Below are positions 35,681-46,530 of a DNA stretch of 64,000 nucleotides, piece after piece. This DNA comes from Sycon ciliatum (taxonomy: Eukaryota; Porifera; Calcarea; Leucosolenida; Sycettidae). The notes under the pieces were generated by a model, which was not told the origin of the DNA, ran no database searches, and was given only the letters and a program-made list of their open reading frames with translations. The DNA lies in the NCBI RefSeq assembly GCF_964019385.1, contig NC_088650.1, forward strand, positions 30,824,550 through 30,888,549, in the 5' to 3' direction. Positions within the stretch are counted from its first letter, which is position 1; each line of letters begins with the position of its first letter. Both the position numbers and the translations under genes were made by a program.

Positions 35681-37336
35681 GGTGGCATGTGAGAATTGTG
35701 TTATTTCGAAAATGTGATCCATCATCATCTAGCTATTCAGCGCGTCAAAGTTTGTTCAAGGCTATGAATATTGTGTACAGTAATGCAACTTTGAAACTTA
35801 AAAGTAAGCAAAGACTAGCGACTTCTGTTGTTGATAAAACTGCGGGCTGATGCAAGGCAGGATCCTGGTGATGTTCCTCATAATAATAATTATTATTATG
35901 CTATTCTGACATTTGTTTGCAATTATCAGACTGGCTACATGCATGCCAATACGAGTCCCCCCCCCCCCCTCGCTCCTCCAGGCTAGCTTTGTAACAGTTG
36001 CGTGTGTGGCAATGTTGATACAGTTGTTTGCTTCTGACATCGTCAGGTACTATAAATAAAGTAATTCAGCTTCTGATACTCATGATCCAACCAGTCTCCC
36101 ACCCTTGAGTAATTTCGCAACATGTCTGACTGTGCGCTGTATCTGATCAGGTTACTTTGGTGCACAATAAATCCATCTCTAAGGCCACCCCCGGCTTGAA
36201 ATCAAGTGCATGTGCAAGTAAGTTTGAGGTCGGTTTTAGAACAGTAAATTTTTGACTCTGTTCTTCGTAAATTTTTGACTCTGTTCTTCTTTGTCTTCTT
36301 CGTTTTAGTGCTGGATGGCTTGAATGTACAAGCATTGAAAAAAGTGCCTCTCTCGAATAGTGCCCCATCCGTGAAGGACTTTGAAGAACCAATCCCGCGA
36401 GTGCATGTACGTTAGCCGTCACTCGGAACACAGTTTTATCCTTCCTCTTTTCTATGATAACATTGGCTAAACTTTCGAGTTCGAACTTGTACATGTGCGT
36501 ATTCTCCCATGTTTGCACTGACTCATTTCATAGAAATCCTGTGAGTGGTAGAGTCGGAGTCCGACAACATAAAAAAAGGGGCAAAGTACGGTAGCAATCA
36601 GGTGTGTCTACCTCAAGCCTGGCTAGAACACTATGACCGGATCCCTCTTTTAGAAATGTGCAGCCTTAACCGTGAAGGAAAGCCATTCTGCTGCCCGGCA
36701 GAAATTAGTCCACGTCATCAGCATGGCTTTCAAGATGTGACACTAGTATTGGTGCATCAAATTCTTCTTCAAAAGGGCAATGTACGAAATCAGAGAAACA
36801 GTATATGCGAAATGATGTGATTGGCAAGCAGCAGTTGAGCAGTGGCACACGACGAGGAACACCCAGCTAACTAACTTAGATGCCACAAGCATTTCCCTCT
36901 GTGCCTGGAGACATAATTATTAGGAGTGCATTTTTACATTCATATCACGAAAAATGGCAGAAACTGAAATGATGAAAGAAACTATTGCGATTGCCGGTAT
37001 TCACTTTTTTGCACAAACACTCTAAAACTGCAGTTAGCGTCCAGCCAAATTCTTGACTGTTGAAAGGGTAACAAACAAATCAACTTTTAACTTGAAAGAA
37101 GCATAATGTGGGTAGGATCACGTTGTGAAACAATGGTGACAAGGTAGTAGAGGCATGGGGCTGTGGGGCTGTAGGGCTGTCAGTCTGCAAAATGTACCCA
37201 ACACTCCAACAGGGTCTTGGAAAGTGCTGAAAACTGAACTGATAGGTTTGTTTCCATTTCCTCGGTGCAGCCTCACCAGTGAAACTGACTTCTGAATATC
37301 CAAGTGCATGCATCCATACAGTCATGTAACAGCTAC
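35681..37336. other. Convergent 3' flanks of paralogues 2 and 3
   Basis: No gene is recognised. AATAAA at 36055-36060 (+) fits paralogue 2. Near 36340-36365 there is a GTGCCTCTCTCGAATAGTGCCCC stretch related to motifs flanking the retrozyme array. Confidence 0.4.
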
Positions 37337-40300
37337 TCACAGTGTCTTGAAGGACTCCAGAGAGAGAAGCTGGCACATTCCATTGCAGTCGTGGCCGGAC
37401 ACAAACGCTTGTATTCCGTCGTGGCCGTTGTTTGTGGCAGGGAAGCGGTCTTCATTTGTACAGTGTATGGCTGGCTCGGAAAGATAGGTGACATCGCCTT
37501 GGTACCTTCGCTGAAAGTCGGCAATCACCATCTTGCCTGCGGATTCGGCGTAGCTCCAGTGACTGAACGTTTTCAGTAGTTTTTCTATGCTGTTCCGGGA
37601 GGCATAGTGAGCGGGGCTGGTGACCGCAGGGGCTAGTACTCCGGCGAGGAATGGCTCCATGATCATGTACTTGTCTTCACGGCGACAGTAGCGCTCCAGC
37701 TCAATGGCTTTGACCACAAGCACGGACACGTTCTTGCCTTTGCGAGCGTCTTCCGGTAGGACTTTCATGAAGTCCGTCAGGAATCGGGCCATGATGGCTT
37801 GAGCCTCCATATCTTCAAGGTAGCGCTTGAGCCGATTGTACTTGAGCTCCTGAAACTGACTTTGCTTCAGAACGACTCGCTTGTTCTTAGCCGTGTTGAA
37901 ACCATGATATGCAAGACGATGGCCATTCACTGCGTACGCTTCCTGGGAGATTTTCAGCTTGGCATGGTAGGTTTGCAGGCCCATGCCCGTCTCGGAGAGA
38001 ACATCTCTGATTGATGACGGCATTTTGAAGTGCATCACCTGGACGTTTTCCGTCATGGCTCCGTCGAAGCTGACGTCATCAGCACTGTGGATCCGCTCAC
38101 AGGCAGTTCGCTTGATTCCAGGCAATGGCAGAGCTGCAGTAGTGCATGCTATGCTCGACTTGATAGCCAAGAAAAGCTGATCTGTGAACGTGTTGTCCAG
38201 TGGGTCGGAGGCATCAAAGGATGTGACGCGGTGCGTGCCGCTTGACATGGTTTGCAGTCGCTTGTTTACGGTGTCTAGCACTTCATCTGTTTTTGCGCTC
38301 ACCCGGCCGAAGATGTACTGAACTTCAGCTCCGACAAGTGCCTTCATCACCTGGCTCAGACCGTGTGGAAGAAGCATCAACTCCTCATCAACATCGCCAT
38401 TGGCAGCCACATCACCAGAAGCCGCATCACCAGAAGCCGCATCACCAGAAGCCGCATCACCAGAAGCCGCATCACCAGAAGCCGCATCACCAGAAGCAGC
38501 ATCACCAGAAGCAGTATCACTACTTGCTGCAGCAGCATCAACAAGATCATCACCGCCTGCATCATCATCAGCACCAATGGCAGCATCACCAGAAGCAGTA
38601 TCACTACTTGCTGCAGCAGCATCAACAAGATCATCACCGCCTGCATCATCATCAGCACCAATGGCAGCATCACCAGAAGCAGTATCACTACTTGCTGCAG
38701 CAGCATCAACAAGATCATCACCGCCTGCATCATCATCAGCACCACAAGCAACATCCGCAACAGTAGCTTCAATACCCGCAGCAACAGTGACCGCATGATC
38801 TTCAGCATCAGCAGTGACAGCAGCAGCAGCATCATCACTACTAACAGCAACAGCTGCTGTTTCGCCACTAACAACAGCATTGTTACCAGTAGTATCAGCA
38901 GCAGCAGCAGTAGCAGCAGCATCAGAAGCAGGAGCAGAATCAGCATCAGTGCCAGCACCAGTCCCAGCATCAGTACCAGCATCAGCATCAGCATCAGCAG
39001 CATCAGTGCCAGCATCAGCAGCACCAGTGGCATCAGCAGCATCAGCACCAGTGGCATCAGCAGCATCAGCAGCACCAGTGGCATCAGCATCAGCACCAGT
39101 GGCATCAGCATCAGCACCAGTGGCATCATCATCATCAGCAGCAGCAGCAGCATCAACACCAGCAGCACCAGTAGCATCAGCATCAGCGGCATCCGCACTA
39201 GTGGCCAAATCAGCATCAGCGCCAGCAGGAGCAGCAGCACCAGCAGGAGCAGCATCAAAAGCAGCATCAGAAGGAACATCAGCACCAGCACCAGCATCAG
39301 CATCAGAAGCAGCATCAGAATCAGCACCAGCATTAGCAGGAGCCGGATCAGAGACGCCATCGCTATCACCAGCTGGCGGTACATGTTCGTAACACACACA
39401 CTCTGTCAGGTGTACCAGAACTTTAGTGGCATGCTGGCTCCAGGATAATCGTAGGACAGCGTCAAAGGCACTGGTATCGTGCTCTACGCATTCCCTACCA
39501 GTACATGGAGTCAAGGTTGCTGAGGAAATGAACTCAGTGAGCTTATCTGGATCACCGCTAAAGTCCATGAACTGCACGGGCTTAGTGGACGTGTTCTCAC
39601 TCACGTCCGCTGTGTACCCAACAACAGCTACCCTGACATTGCCATGGCAACGGTACGTGTAGTCCTGAAGTCGACTGAACAGTGCAGCATTGGCGCTGCT
39701 GGAGATTGCGTTTAGATAGGGTTGCATTCTCTGTGTCAGCTCCACTAGGAAGCATACGTCAACGCTGCTGTGTCCGTGCAGCCCGGCAACGTAGTCTCTC
39801 AGAGGTTTGAGCTCACCTCTCATGCTCTCTACAACGCCAGTCTTTGCAGCATTGTGACTGCGTAATGGTCGGCTTGACTCTGCATCCCCCCTGGCTTTGC
39901 CTTGTTCTGGGCATGCATTTGACCATGGCACAATTGTCCGCTCAAGGTCAGAATCATCCATATCACTTTGACCGCCTGGATTGCACACTGAGGACTCCTC
40001 CATTTTCTGGTCTTCGTCTTTTTTCTCACGAGCTGCATCAGAGTGTGCGGTAGAACCAAAACCATGTGCGAATCTCACAGTCACACACTCGGGTTCAGAG
40101 TCAGAATCTGAGCTGCGAGTCAAAGTACCACACGAAACTTCACGCTCAGACTTGCCTCCGGTGCTAGTGCTAGTAGTAGTCGCAGGACTGCAGCAAGGCT
40201 CAGCATCCACGGACGATTCTCGCCATTCTGCCTCCCGTCCATCAGTAGGTTTGGGTGGTACTTCACGACATTGCTCATCCTGGCCGTGCTTTGGGCCGCT

Positions 40301-40528
40301 ATCTTCCTGCGTTGGGTTGTCCTGCACTCTGGAGCTGTTTTGCGTATAGGGGTTGTCCACATGCTCTTCGCCGAGTTGTTCTTCGGGGCCATGCCGGTCA
40401 TTGATTTCTGCAGCCGACGTGTGCGTCTCGGCGGTTTCCTCAGCAGTTACGAGCCCCGCTGTACCGCTGCTGTTCTCGGCATTACCAACTTCCCTCGCTT
40501 CATACTTCCGTGAGGCGGTCCCTCCCAT
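37337..40528 (-). CDS. VWA domain - alpha-kinase fusion protein, paralogue 3 (diverged, with Asp/Ala repeat insertion)
   Basis: Single exon, 1063 residues from the ATG at 40528 (G at -3 and +4); the frame runs further upstream without an ATG. The N-terminus MGGTASRKYE fits an N-myristoylation signal. The VWA domain begins near 254 but reads VELTQRM where the others have D-x-T-x-S, so the MIDAS is lost. Residues about 388-713 are an Asp/Ala/Thr/Gly low-complexity block placed where the others have the short APCHG loop. The kinase keeps RVVLKQS and MIMEPFL but has ADFQRR in place of DLQG, plus NGHDGIQAFVSGHDCNGMC. It may be a pseudokinase, though the Asp remains. Confidence 0.87.
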   Translation of the reverse strand: MGGTASRKYEAREVGNAENSSGTAGLVTAEETAETHTSAAEINDRHGPEEQLGEEHVDNPYTQNSSRVQDNPTQEDSGPKHGQDEQCREVPPKPTDGREAEWRESSVDAEPCCSPATTTSTSTGGKSEREVSCGTLTRSSDSDSEPECVTVRFAHGFGSTAHSDAAREKKDEDQKMEESSVCNPGGQSDMDDSDLERTIVPWSNACPEQGKARGDAESSRPLRSHNAAKTGVVESMRGELKPLRDYVAGLHGHSSVDVCFLVELTQRMQPYLNAISSSANAALFSRLQDYTYRCHGNVRVAVVGYTADVSENTSTKPVQFMDFSGDPDKLTEFISSATLTPCTGRECVEHDTSAFDAVLRLSWSQHATKVLVHLTECVCYEHVPPAGDSDGVSDPAPANAGADSDAASDADAGAGADVPSDAAFDAAPAGAAAPAGADADLATSADAADADATGAAGVDAAAAADDDDATGADADATGADADATGAADAADATGADAADATGAADAGTDAADADADAGTDAGTGAGTDADSAPASDAAATAAAADTTGNNAVVSGETAAVAVSSDDAAAAVTADAEDHAVTVAAGIEATVADVACGADDDAGGDDLVDAAAASSDTASGDAAIGADDDAGGDDLVDAAAASSDTASGDAAIGADDDAGGDDLVDAAAASSDTASGDAASGDAASGDAASGDAASGDAASGDAASGDVAANGDVDEELMLLPHGLSQVMKALVGAEVQYIFGRVSAKTDEVLDTVNKRLQTMSSGTHRVTSFDASDPLDNTFTDQLFLAIKSSIACTTAALPLPGIKRTACERIHSADDVSFDGAMTENVQVMHFKMPSSIRDVLSETGMGLQTYHAKLKISQEAYAVNGHRLAYHGFNTAKNKRVVLKQSQFQELKYNRLKRYLEDMEAQAIMARFLTDFMKVLPEDARKGKNVSVLVVKAIELERYCRREDKYMIMEPFLAGVLAPAVTSPAHYASRNSIEKLLKTFSHWSYAESAGKMVIADFQRRYQGDVTYLSEPAIHCTNEDRFPATNNGHDGIQAFVSGHDCNGMCQLLSLESFKTL
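38411..38752. repeat. Minisatellites inside paralogue 3: 6 x 15 bp and 3 x 84 bp
   Basis: Plus-strand ATCACCAGAAGCCGC-type 15 bp units run from 38411 to 38500. Three near-identical 84 bp units start at 38501, 38585 and 38669. All lengths are multiples of three and stay in frame, encoding SGDAA and a 28-residue repeat. Confidence 0.92.
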
Positions 40529-41025
40529 CGCCCCTTCTCCTCGTTCTTGTCTAAGCTGCAAGCACAAGACTATCAAATGAAGCGACTACTGTCTCTTCTT
40601 CTCTTGGGCTCTTTTATCCGGCCGCTGTTGCACATGATGGTGTCGCTCATTCCTGAAATTTGTCGACGACGGCCACTGCACAGCCAGCTTCAACTGTCAA
40701 CAAAAAGTACGTGTCGAAACATTTTGGGAGCAGGAAAATGGTCTTGCGCACCTGCGCCGGACTCGATTTTCCGTCTGAAATGACAGGTATTTCTACCAGA
40801 GAGCGAGCAACGTAGATGTTGTAAGATATTCGATGCATTGTATGAGACTTGGCAGAAGTCAGGTCGTACAAGTCAGAAAGGTTTCTTACAGCAAGTTTTG
40901 TTGACGAGTTTGCCGGTCTTGGCATGGGTGAAATCTTCTCGGTGAAACTTGGATTCAGCTCATACACTGCCCTGGCTGAAAGAAACAATATTCTTATCGT
41001 TTCGCTGACGTTGGGCAGGGAAACT
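40529..41025. promoter_or_regulatory. Bidirectional intergenic region between paralogues 3 and 4
   Basis: About 500 bp between divergent start codons, mirroring the arrangement of paralogues 1 and 2. If paralogue 4 starts at 40924 it shrinks to about 395 bp. Confidence 0.5.
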
Positions 41026-43152
41026 ATGGCGTCCTCGGGTGATGAGTCCTCTCTCTCCTGCTACTCGGACGGCGAAGTGGAGAAGGGAGGTGCGCGAGCT
41101 GTGAACAGCGTTGCTTCAGGTGTGAACGTCACCCGGCTGCCAGAGAGTGTAGGGGCCAATGGACTTGGTGACCGTCGCCTCGAAACGCCTCTTGCCGCAC
41201 TGCGTGATATGAGAATTGATGGAGCTGGTGCAACTAGCGGCGTAATGAGCCCCGAGGATATCGAGCGTACACTGTTAGACGGTGGGGCTGAAGAAGCCGA
41301 GGAAGTGGAAAATGTAGCTGACGAAGGAAATGTTGCAACCCTTTTGTATGGTGAACCAATAGCTGCGGCGGAGAACGAAAGAAGGTGGTCGTACAGCGAA
41401 GACTTATCGTCAGATCCAAGTGAAGTGAGGCTGAATGTTGAGCTTCTGGGCGCTGCTGAAGCAAGCGTAGTTTCTTGTGCGGATACTGATGGGGCAGCAA
41501 CCCCTATGCCTGCGAACCGCTATGAGCGAGTGAACACCCCTTCCAGGGAATACACGGTCAAGGCAATGCCCAGTCATGTACAGGACCCAGCTGAGCGAGA
41601 GAGGTTGAAGAAAGAGTATGCACGTAAGCTGGCAGAGAAACAACGCGGTGTGAACGAAATTAACCGGCAGCTACGCATCTCCGAAGAAGTTGACCTTTGC
41701 TTTATGGTTGACGCCACGGGCAGCATGCAAAGGTGGATAGATGCTGTCATGAGCAATATTGGAAAGCTGTACAAGAGAATGCAAAAGCTGTATGGCAAAA
41801 TGTGCTGCATGCGGGTCGCATTCGTTGCCTACACCGATTACGATGTGAAGCGTCGTGACCGTGTCAAAGTGTTTGCGTTCGACTACGATCCAGAGAAGTT
41901 CCAGAAGTTTCTGAGCACAATACGGGCGGATGGCGGTGACGATCAGGCGGAGGATATCATGATCGGTTTTGACGCAGTTACTACCAAGCTCCAGTGGCGC
42001 AAGGACGTAACAAAACTGCTGATACACATTGCCGATGCCCCCTGCCATGGCAGTGATTACCATGACGATGCCAACGACAAATACCCGAACGGGGACCCAG
42101 ACGGCTACCATCCTGATGACATGATGAAAGCTTTGGCTGAAGAAGAGATCCAGTACTTCTTCGGACGGATCAACGGCTCAACAGACAGAATGATTCGCTG
42201 TTTCGACAGGATGTTGCGTGCTCACTCTCCTTCAGAGAAGCAGCTATCAATCACATCTTTTAACGTGACCGACCCAGACACAGGCCACTTCATTGACCAT
42301 CTTGAGAACGCAGTCCAATGTAGTATTCAACATTCACTGGAAGGGTTGAGGGGCACACCGCGACAAGCAGTGAAGCTAATGAACGAAACCCAAGGCATTC
42401 CGGAACACTTCCACGGCATTCCGGACCGAAAGGGTGTAGCCAAAACGTTTGCCATGCCAGAAAGCATTGACCAGCTGCTAGCAGGAGGAGAACTGGTCAT
42501 GACTACTCACGAGGCATGTGTTCGGATTGCGCCCAAACCGTTCGCAATGGGAAGCTTTCGCCTGGCATACCATGCATTTGACACGATCCATGACAAGCGA
42601 TTGGTTGTCAAGCAAAGCCAGTTCCAGGAAATCCAGTTCAATCGGATGAAACGCTACCTGGAGGATGCTGAGGTCCAAGCTGCAGCAGCCAGGTTTCTAA
42701 CTGAGTTCAAGAAAGTTGTGCCCGGAGGCCTCCTCAGTGAGTACGACATCAAGATGGTCGTTGCAAAGGTGATGGCATTTGAGGGCGTTGCAGAAGGCGA
42801 TCGCTACATGGCCATGGAGGCTTTGCTACGCGTGGGTCCACGCGGCTTCATCAAGTTCAATAACAACGGCCGATATGTTCGAGAGGATGAGACAGAGCTA
42901 AACCACCTTGTTCAGGCATTCTCCCACTGGACGTGGGTTGCTTCCAAGAAGCGCATGCTTGTCGTGGATCTGCAAGGGGCCGTCATTGGCCGGAAGTTGT
43001 ATCTAACTGACCCAGTCATCCACAGCAAGGATCTCCTTCGATTCGGCCATGGTGGTAACCATGGCAGCAGTGGTATGATCTCCTTCTTCAAGTCACACAA
43101 GTGTAATGATGTGTGCGATGTCTTGAAGATCCGAGAAATGAGGCTGCTTTAG
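41026..43152 (+). CDS. VWA domain - alpha-kinase fusion protein, paralogue 4
   Basis: Single exon, 708 residues from the ATG at 41026 (A at -3, G at +4). An in-frame ATG at 40924 would add 34 residues. I prefer 41026 because MASSGDESSLSCYSDGE resembles the acidic start of paralogue 1. The VWA domain begins near 222 with VDLCFMVDATGSM and contains LLIHIADAPCHG. The kinase shows RLVVKQS (about 525), MAMEALL, VVDLQGA, YLTDPVIHS and GSSGMISFFKSHKCNDVC. It is closest in motifs to paralogue 1. MAMEA replaces MAMEP at one conserved spot. Confidence 0.9.
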   Translation: MASSGDESSLSCYSDGEVEKGGARAVNSVASGVNVTRLPESVGANGLGDRRLETPLAALRDMRIDGAGATSGVMSPEDIERTLLDGGAEEAEEVENVADEGNVATLLYGEPIAAAENERRWSYSEDLSSDPSEVRLNVELLGAAEASVVSCADTDGAATPMPANRYERVNTPSREYTVKAMPSHVQDPAERERLKKEYARKLAEKQRGVNEINRQLRISEEVDLCFMVDATGSMQRWIDAVMSNIGKLYKRMQKLYGKMCCMRVAFVAYTDYDVKRRDRVKVFAFDYDPEKFQKFLSTIRADGGDDQAEDIMIGFDAVTTKLQWRKDVTKLLIHIADAPCHGSDYHDDANDKYPNGDPDGYHPDDMMKALAEEEIQYFFGRINGSTDRMIRCFDRMLRAHSPSEKQLSITSFNVTDPDTGHFIDHLENAVQCSIQHSLEGLRGTPRQAVKLMNETQGIPEHFHGIPDRKGVAKTFAMPESIDQLLAGGELVMTTHEACVRIAPKPFAMGSFRLAYHAFDTIHDKRLVVKQSQFQEIQFNRMKRYLEDAEVQAAAARFLTEFKKVVPGGLLSEYDIKMVVAKVMAFEGVAEGDRYMAMEALLRVGPRGFIKFNNNGRYVREDETELNHLVQAFSHWTWVASKKRMLVVDLQGAVIGRKLYLTDPVIHSKDLLRFGHGGNHGSSGMISFFKSHKCNDVCDVLKIREMRLL

Positions 43153-44165
43153 ATGAAGGCCGAATGCAACGTCGGCATAGGATGTGTATTCCTGCAGTAA
43201 TCCGGTCCTAACACACAGCGGCCTGTTATCTCTATGGCTTTTCTTATTATGTTTACTTTGCTTCAATGCTCATTATTCAAGGACCGGCTAGCTAGAACAC
43301 AAGAACTGTATTCTCTACTCAGCATTTCGAGGTAAACAACTGTTCTGCAATGACCGTACTCAGGGCCGCCGGAAACCAGTCCGCTTGGTCCGGTGACAGC
43401 CGGACCAACTCTGGCTCAGGTCATCTCCTGGGATTCGTCTATAACCGGGGAGAAAAAGTTCTGGGTACATAATTGTATTATCGATCATGCATACTTGTAC
43501 ATGTACATAATAACATCTTGCCACCCGTATCCATTCTCTCAAACTCAATCTGTGTCCACCTCACCTCCACTGTTTCAACTGGTTCTCTTCCCGTAGCACG
43601 AGAAACTCCCTTCCCCTTCCGAAACCTAAGTCTTTCTTTCTACTTCACTCTCCCTTTTTCACTGCGTACTCTGCGTGGCTGGCACTTCCCCAAGAAGCTA
43701 AAGACCTTTCTTCCCTCCGCCTTTTTAAGAGCCTTGTCGCACCTTACTTTGATTTTGTGTTTCTCATTTTGTTGCAATCACTGCTTATCCATGCCGGTTC
43801 CTTTTTTCTTCTCCTCCCCTTCTCCCTTCCTTGCCGTGGTTGGCTAACACCCTCTCTCTTTGTATTGGCCGGTGTTCTCACTGTGCTATGAGATGCTGTG
43901 ATAAATAAATTACATGCACCCATACTCCCATAGTAGGCCAAACATTGTTTAAAATGTGATAAAAATAATTGTACATTGATATCCATGCAAAATTATTCCC
44001 TGTCGTGGGCCCTGAAAACTTGTGAAAGGGCCAAATAATTATGCTATTTCCGAGTCTCCGACCTGATTTTTCAAAAAATGCCCTGCGGGTGATCCCCCGC
44101 ACCCCCCCCCCTCAAACCGGACCAATTTCGCTCGCCTTCCGGCGGGCCTGGTACAATTTCATTTC
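43153..44165. other. 3' flank of paralogue 4
   Basis: No gene is seen. A pyrimidine-rich stretch lies at 43550-43850, AATAAATAAATT near 43903, and a poly-C run at 44102-44111. Confidence 0.4.
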
Positions 44166-45038
44166 TTAGGGGAAGTATACCCTAAAATCAAATTTTCACC
44201 AGATGTAGTCTTCGGGGTGCTGAGTCGAATGGTCTTGGTCCGGGGAAGCTGAGACGCTCCCTTCCTACTTGAATCCCAATCGAACTCGCGCACTTCCACC
44301 GAAACTGGGTGACTGCGCCCTACTAGATGGGGATTTGTATGCAAAATGTCACTAAAAGCGCCATTTCGTTCTTATAAAAGCACGGATGACCGCGATTGGC
44401 CCATATGTTGTAGTCTTTTGGACGCTGAGTCGACTGGTTTTGGTCCGAAAAGGCTGCGATGCAGCGTTCCTCCTTTATTCCCAATCGAACATGGTTGAAA
44501 AAGCGGTCACGTGCTCCTGCGTACACCAGTCACCTGGTCACCGTGCCTGCAGGGTACAACTAATACTTACTAGCCTGTTTGACCTTTTTTGGGTGCAGTC
44601 CTGTCACTGGAGTTGAACTCGAGTTGAACCTTGGTGTGAAAGTTGTCGCCTGCTGGCGCGGTGACCAGGTGATTTGGGCACCCAGGAGCACGTGACCGCT
44701 TGTTCAACCATGTTCGATTGGGAATAAAGGAGGAACGCTGCATCGCAGCCTTTTCGGACCAAAACCAGTCGACTAAGCGTCCAAAAGACTACAACATATG
44801 GGCCAATCGCGGTCATCCGTGCTTTTATAAGAACGAAATGGCGCTTTTAGTGACATTTTGCATACAAATCCCCATCTAGTAGGGCGCAGTCACCCAGTTT
44901 CGGTGGAAGTGCGCGAGTTCGATTGGGATTCAAGTAGGAAGGGAGCGTCGCAGCTTCCTCGGACCAAGACCATTCGACTCAGCACCCAGAAGACTACAAC
45001 TGGTGAAAATTTGATTTTAGGGTATACTTCCCCTTTAA
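44166..45038. mobile_element. Foldback / piggyBac-like MITE, copy 1
   Basis: Two arms of roughly 400 bp are inverted copies meeting near 44600-44640. The ends read TTA-GGGGAAGTATACCC and GGGTATACTTCCCC-TTTAA, consistent with a TTAA target and AGGGGAAGT termini (the left TTAA has lost a base). Arms contain GAGTCGAATGGTCTTGGTCC and CTTATAAAAGCACGGATGAC. The long open frames are chance. Confidence 0.8.
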
Positions 45039-45194
45039 TTAAAATTAACTTGAAACACGTGCAGGTCACTGTGGTGTGCAGCCACTATCAATGGATGCAT
45101 CCTTCGAGTACAATAAGTCATGTAAATTTGTCACATGTTTCGCGGGTTCTGCATTCCCTTCATTGGTGAATGACATGATCTCTTTGCCATATCA

Positions 45195-45565
45195 GCAAGA
45201 GTCCATAACCCAACTTACCCAAGAGTATGCAACTGTGATTATGGGTGCATGCGTGGCGCGCTGCCTTCATTACGTAACTTGCCTTCATCACGCTCTGAAA
45301 GCATGCATTCAAACTCCCAATTTCTCGCACGAGCCCATCCGTTTTTGCTCGATTCGTTCCAGTACCTACACAATCTCTGATTTCTGGCGCGTGAACTCCA
45401 GTTCCGTACGAAAGTTCATTTCAAACTAGAGGGAAAGTGCGGTGTTTGATTTTCCGCAGTGCGCGGACTGCAGCTGAATGATGTAATGAAGGCAGCGCGC
45501 CGCGCGGTTGGCCCATAAGAGATCACAGTTGCATACTCTTGGGTTATGGACTCTTGATATCAGCC
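45195..45565. repeat. Foldback element with about 80 bp arms
   Basis: GCAAGAGTCCATAACCCAA near 45197 and TTGGGTTATGGACTCTTGAT near 45540 are inverted, as are GTGGCGCGCTGCCTTCATTA and its complement near 45485. A related end, ATCAAGAGTACATAACCC, occurs near 58948. Confidence 0.65.
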
Positions 45566-45791
45566 ACAAGACGTTCAACCCGTTAGAATGGAAGATCTCC
45601 GCATATGCTGGTGCTCCTCTTTGCCTTCGATTATACAATCATGTAAATGCAGGAAACAATCTCAGTCAAAGGCCCTCGCATTACTCCCATTACTGGCATT
45701 ACTCTGTTACTCGGCATTAGCGAAGCACTAAACAAAAAAACAAACAAGTCTAAACCCAATACTGCAATAGTACACTGTACGGTGGCAGTAG

Positions 45792-46301
45792 ATAGGCCTT
45801 GACGGATTATGCTAATATTTTCGTGAAATATTAATTATGCTTTTCGCATAGCTGAAAAAATTGCAGAAGTATGCTATTTTTATGCTAAAAGTTATCATAT
45901 TATGCCGCATTATGCTCACATATGCTGCTAATGCATAATGGTTCTGTGCAAAATAACAGGGGAATTTTTTTGCAGAGGGCGTTGTACTGTAGACTGTAGT
46001 AGCAAAAGTTCAACGGGGTCAACGCACCGTCCGACCTACATGTAGCTACGACCATCACTGATTGTAGTGGACTGGACATGTATTGTTATCAAGGGAGTCG
46101 TAAACCTACAACTAATTACTTCCTAGTGCATCTACTTGTACTTGTACTTGTAGAACATGTACAACTGTATGGAATTTGATGCGAACAGGCGTATTATTAC
46201 AATTTTATGTGATTCGTATGCAATTTGCCTCGACTTATGCGATTATTCGATTTTGGTAGGAATTATGCGAAAAATTATGCTAGCATAATCCGTCAAGGCC
46301 T
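45792..46301. mobile_element. hAT-like MITE with 8 bp target duplication
   Basis: Terminal inverted repeats of 20 bp (AGGCCTTGACGGATTATGCT at 45794 and its complement ending at 46301) are flanked by GGCAGTAG at 45784-45791 and 46302-46309. The AT-rich interior repeats TTATGC. Confidence 0.75.
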
Positions 46302-46350
46302 GGCAGTAGTGAGTAGATCTACAAAGACTACATTATTATTTTGTATTGTA

Positions 46351-46530
46351 GGGACGCTGGTCTAGGAGGGCCGGATTTCTTGCCGGATTTCTCGCCGGAT
46401 TTCTTGCACCATGGCACCATGGCACCATGGCAACCAGAAGCACACACGCGAGAGCCACCACGGCACTGCAAAAGCGCTGCAGACTTGCGCGCGGCAGGGA
46501 GAGCGAGTGAGACACTTCGCCGTGACCCAG
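46351..46530. repeat. Dispersed repeat (inverted relative at 60423-60553)
   Basis: Shares GGGACGCTG...TCTAGGAGGGC at one end and GAGACACTTCGCCGTGACCCAG at the other with the later copy, in opposite orientation. It contains a short GCACCATG triplication. Confidence 0.65.

Noticed and set aside
38363-39448. Ser/Ile-rich, Leu/Met-rich and Ala/Ser-rich frames
   Set aside because: Shadow frames of the Asp/Ala repeat in VWA-alpha-kinase paralogue 3.
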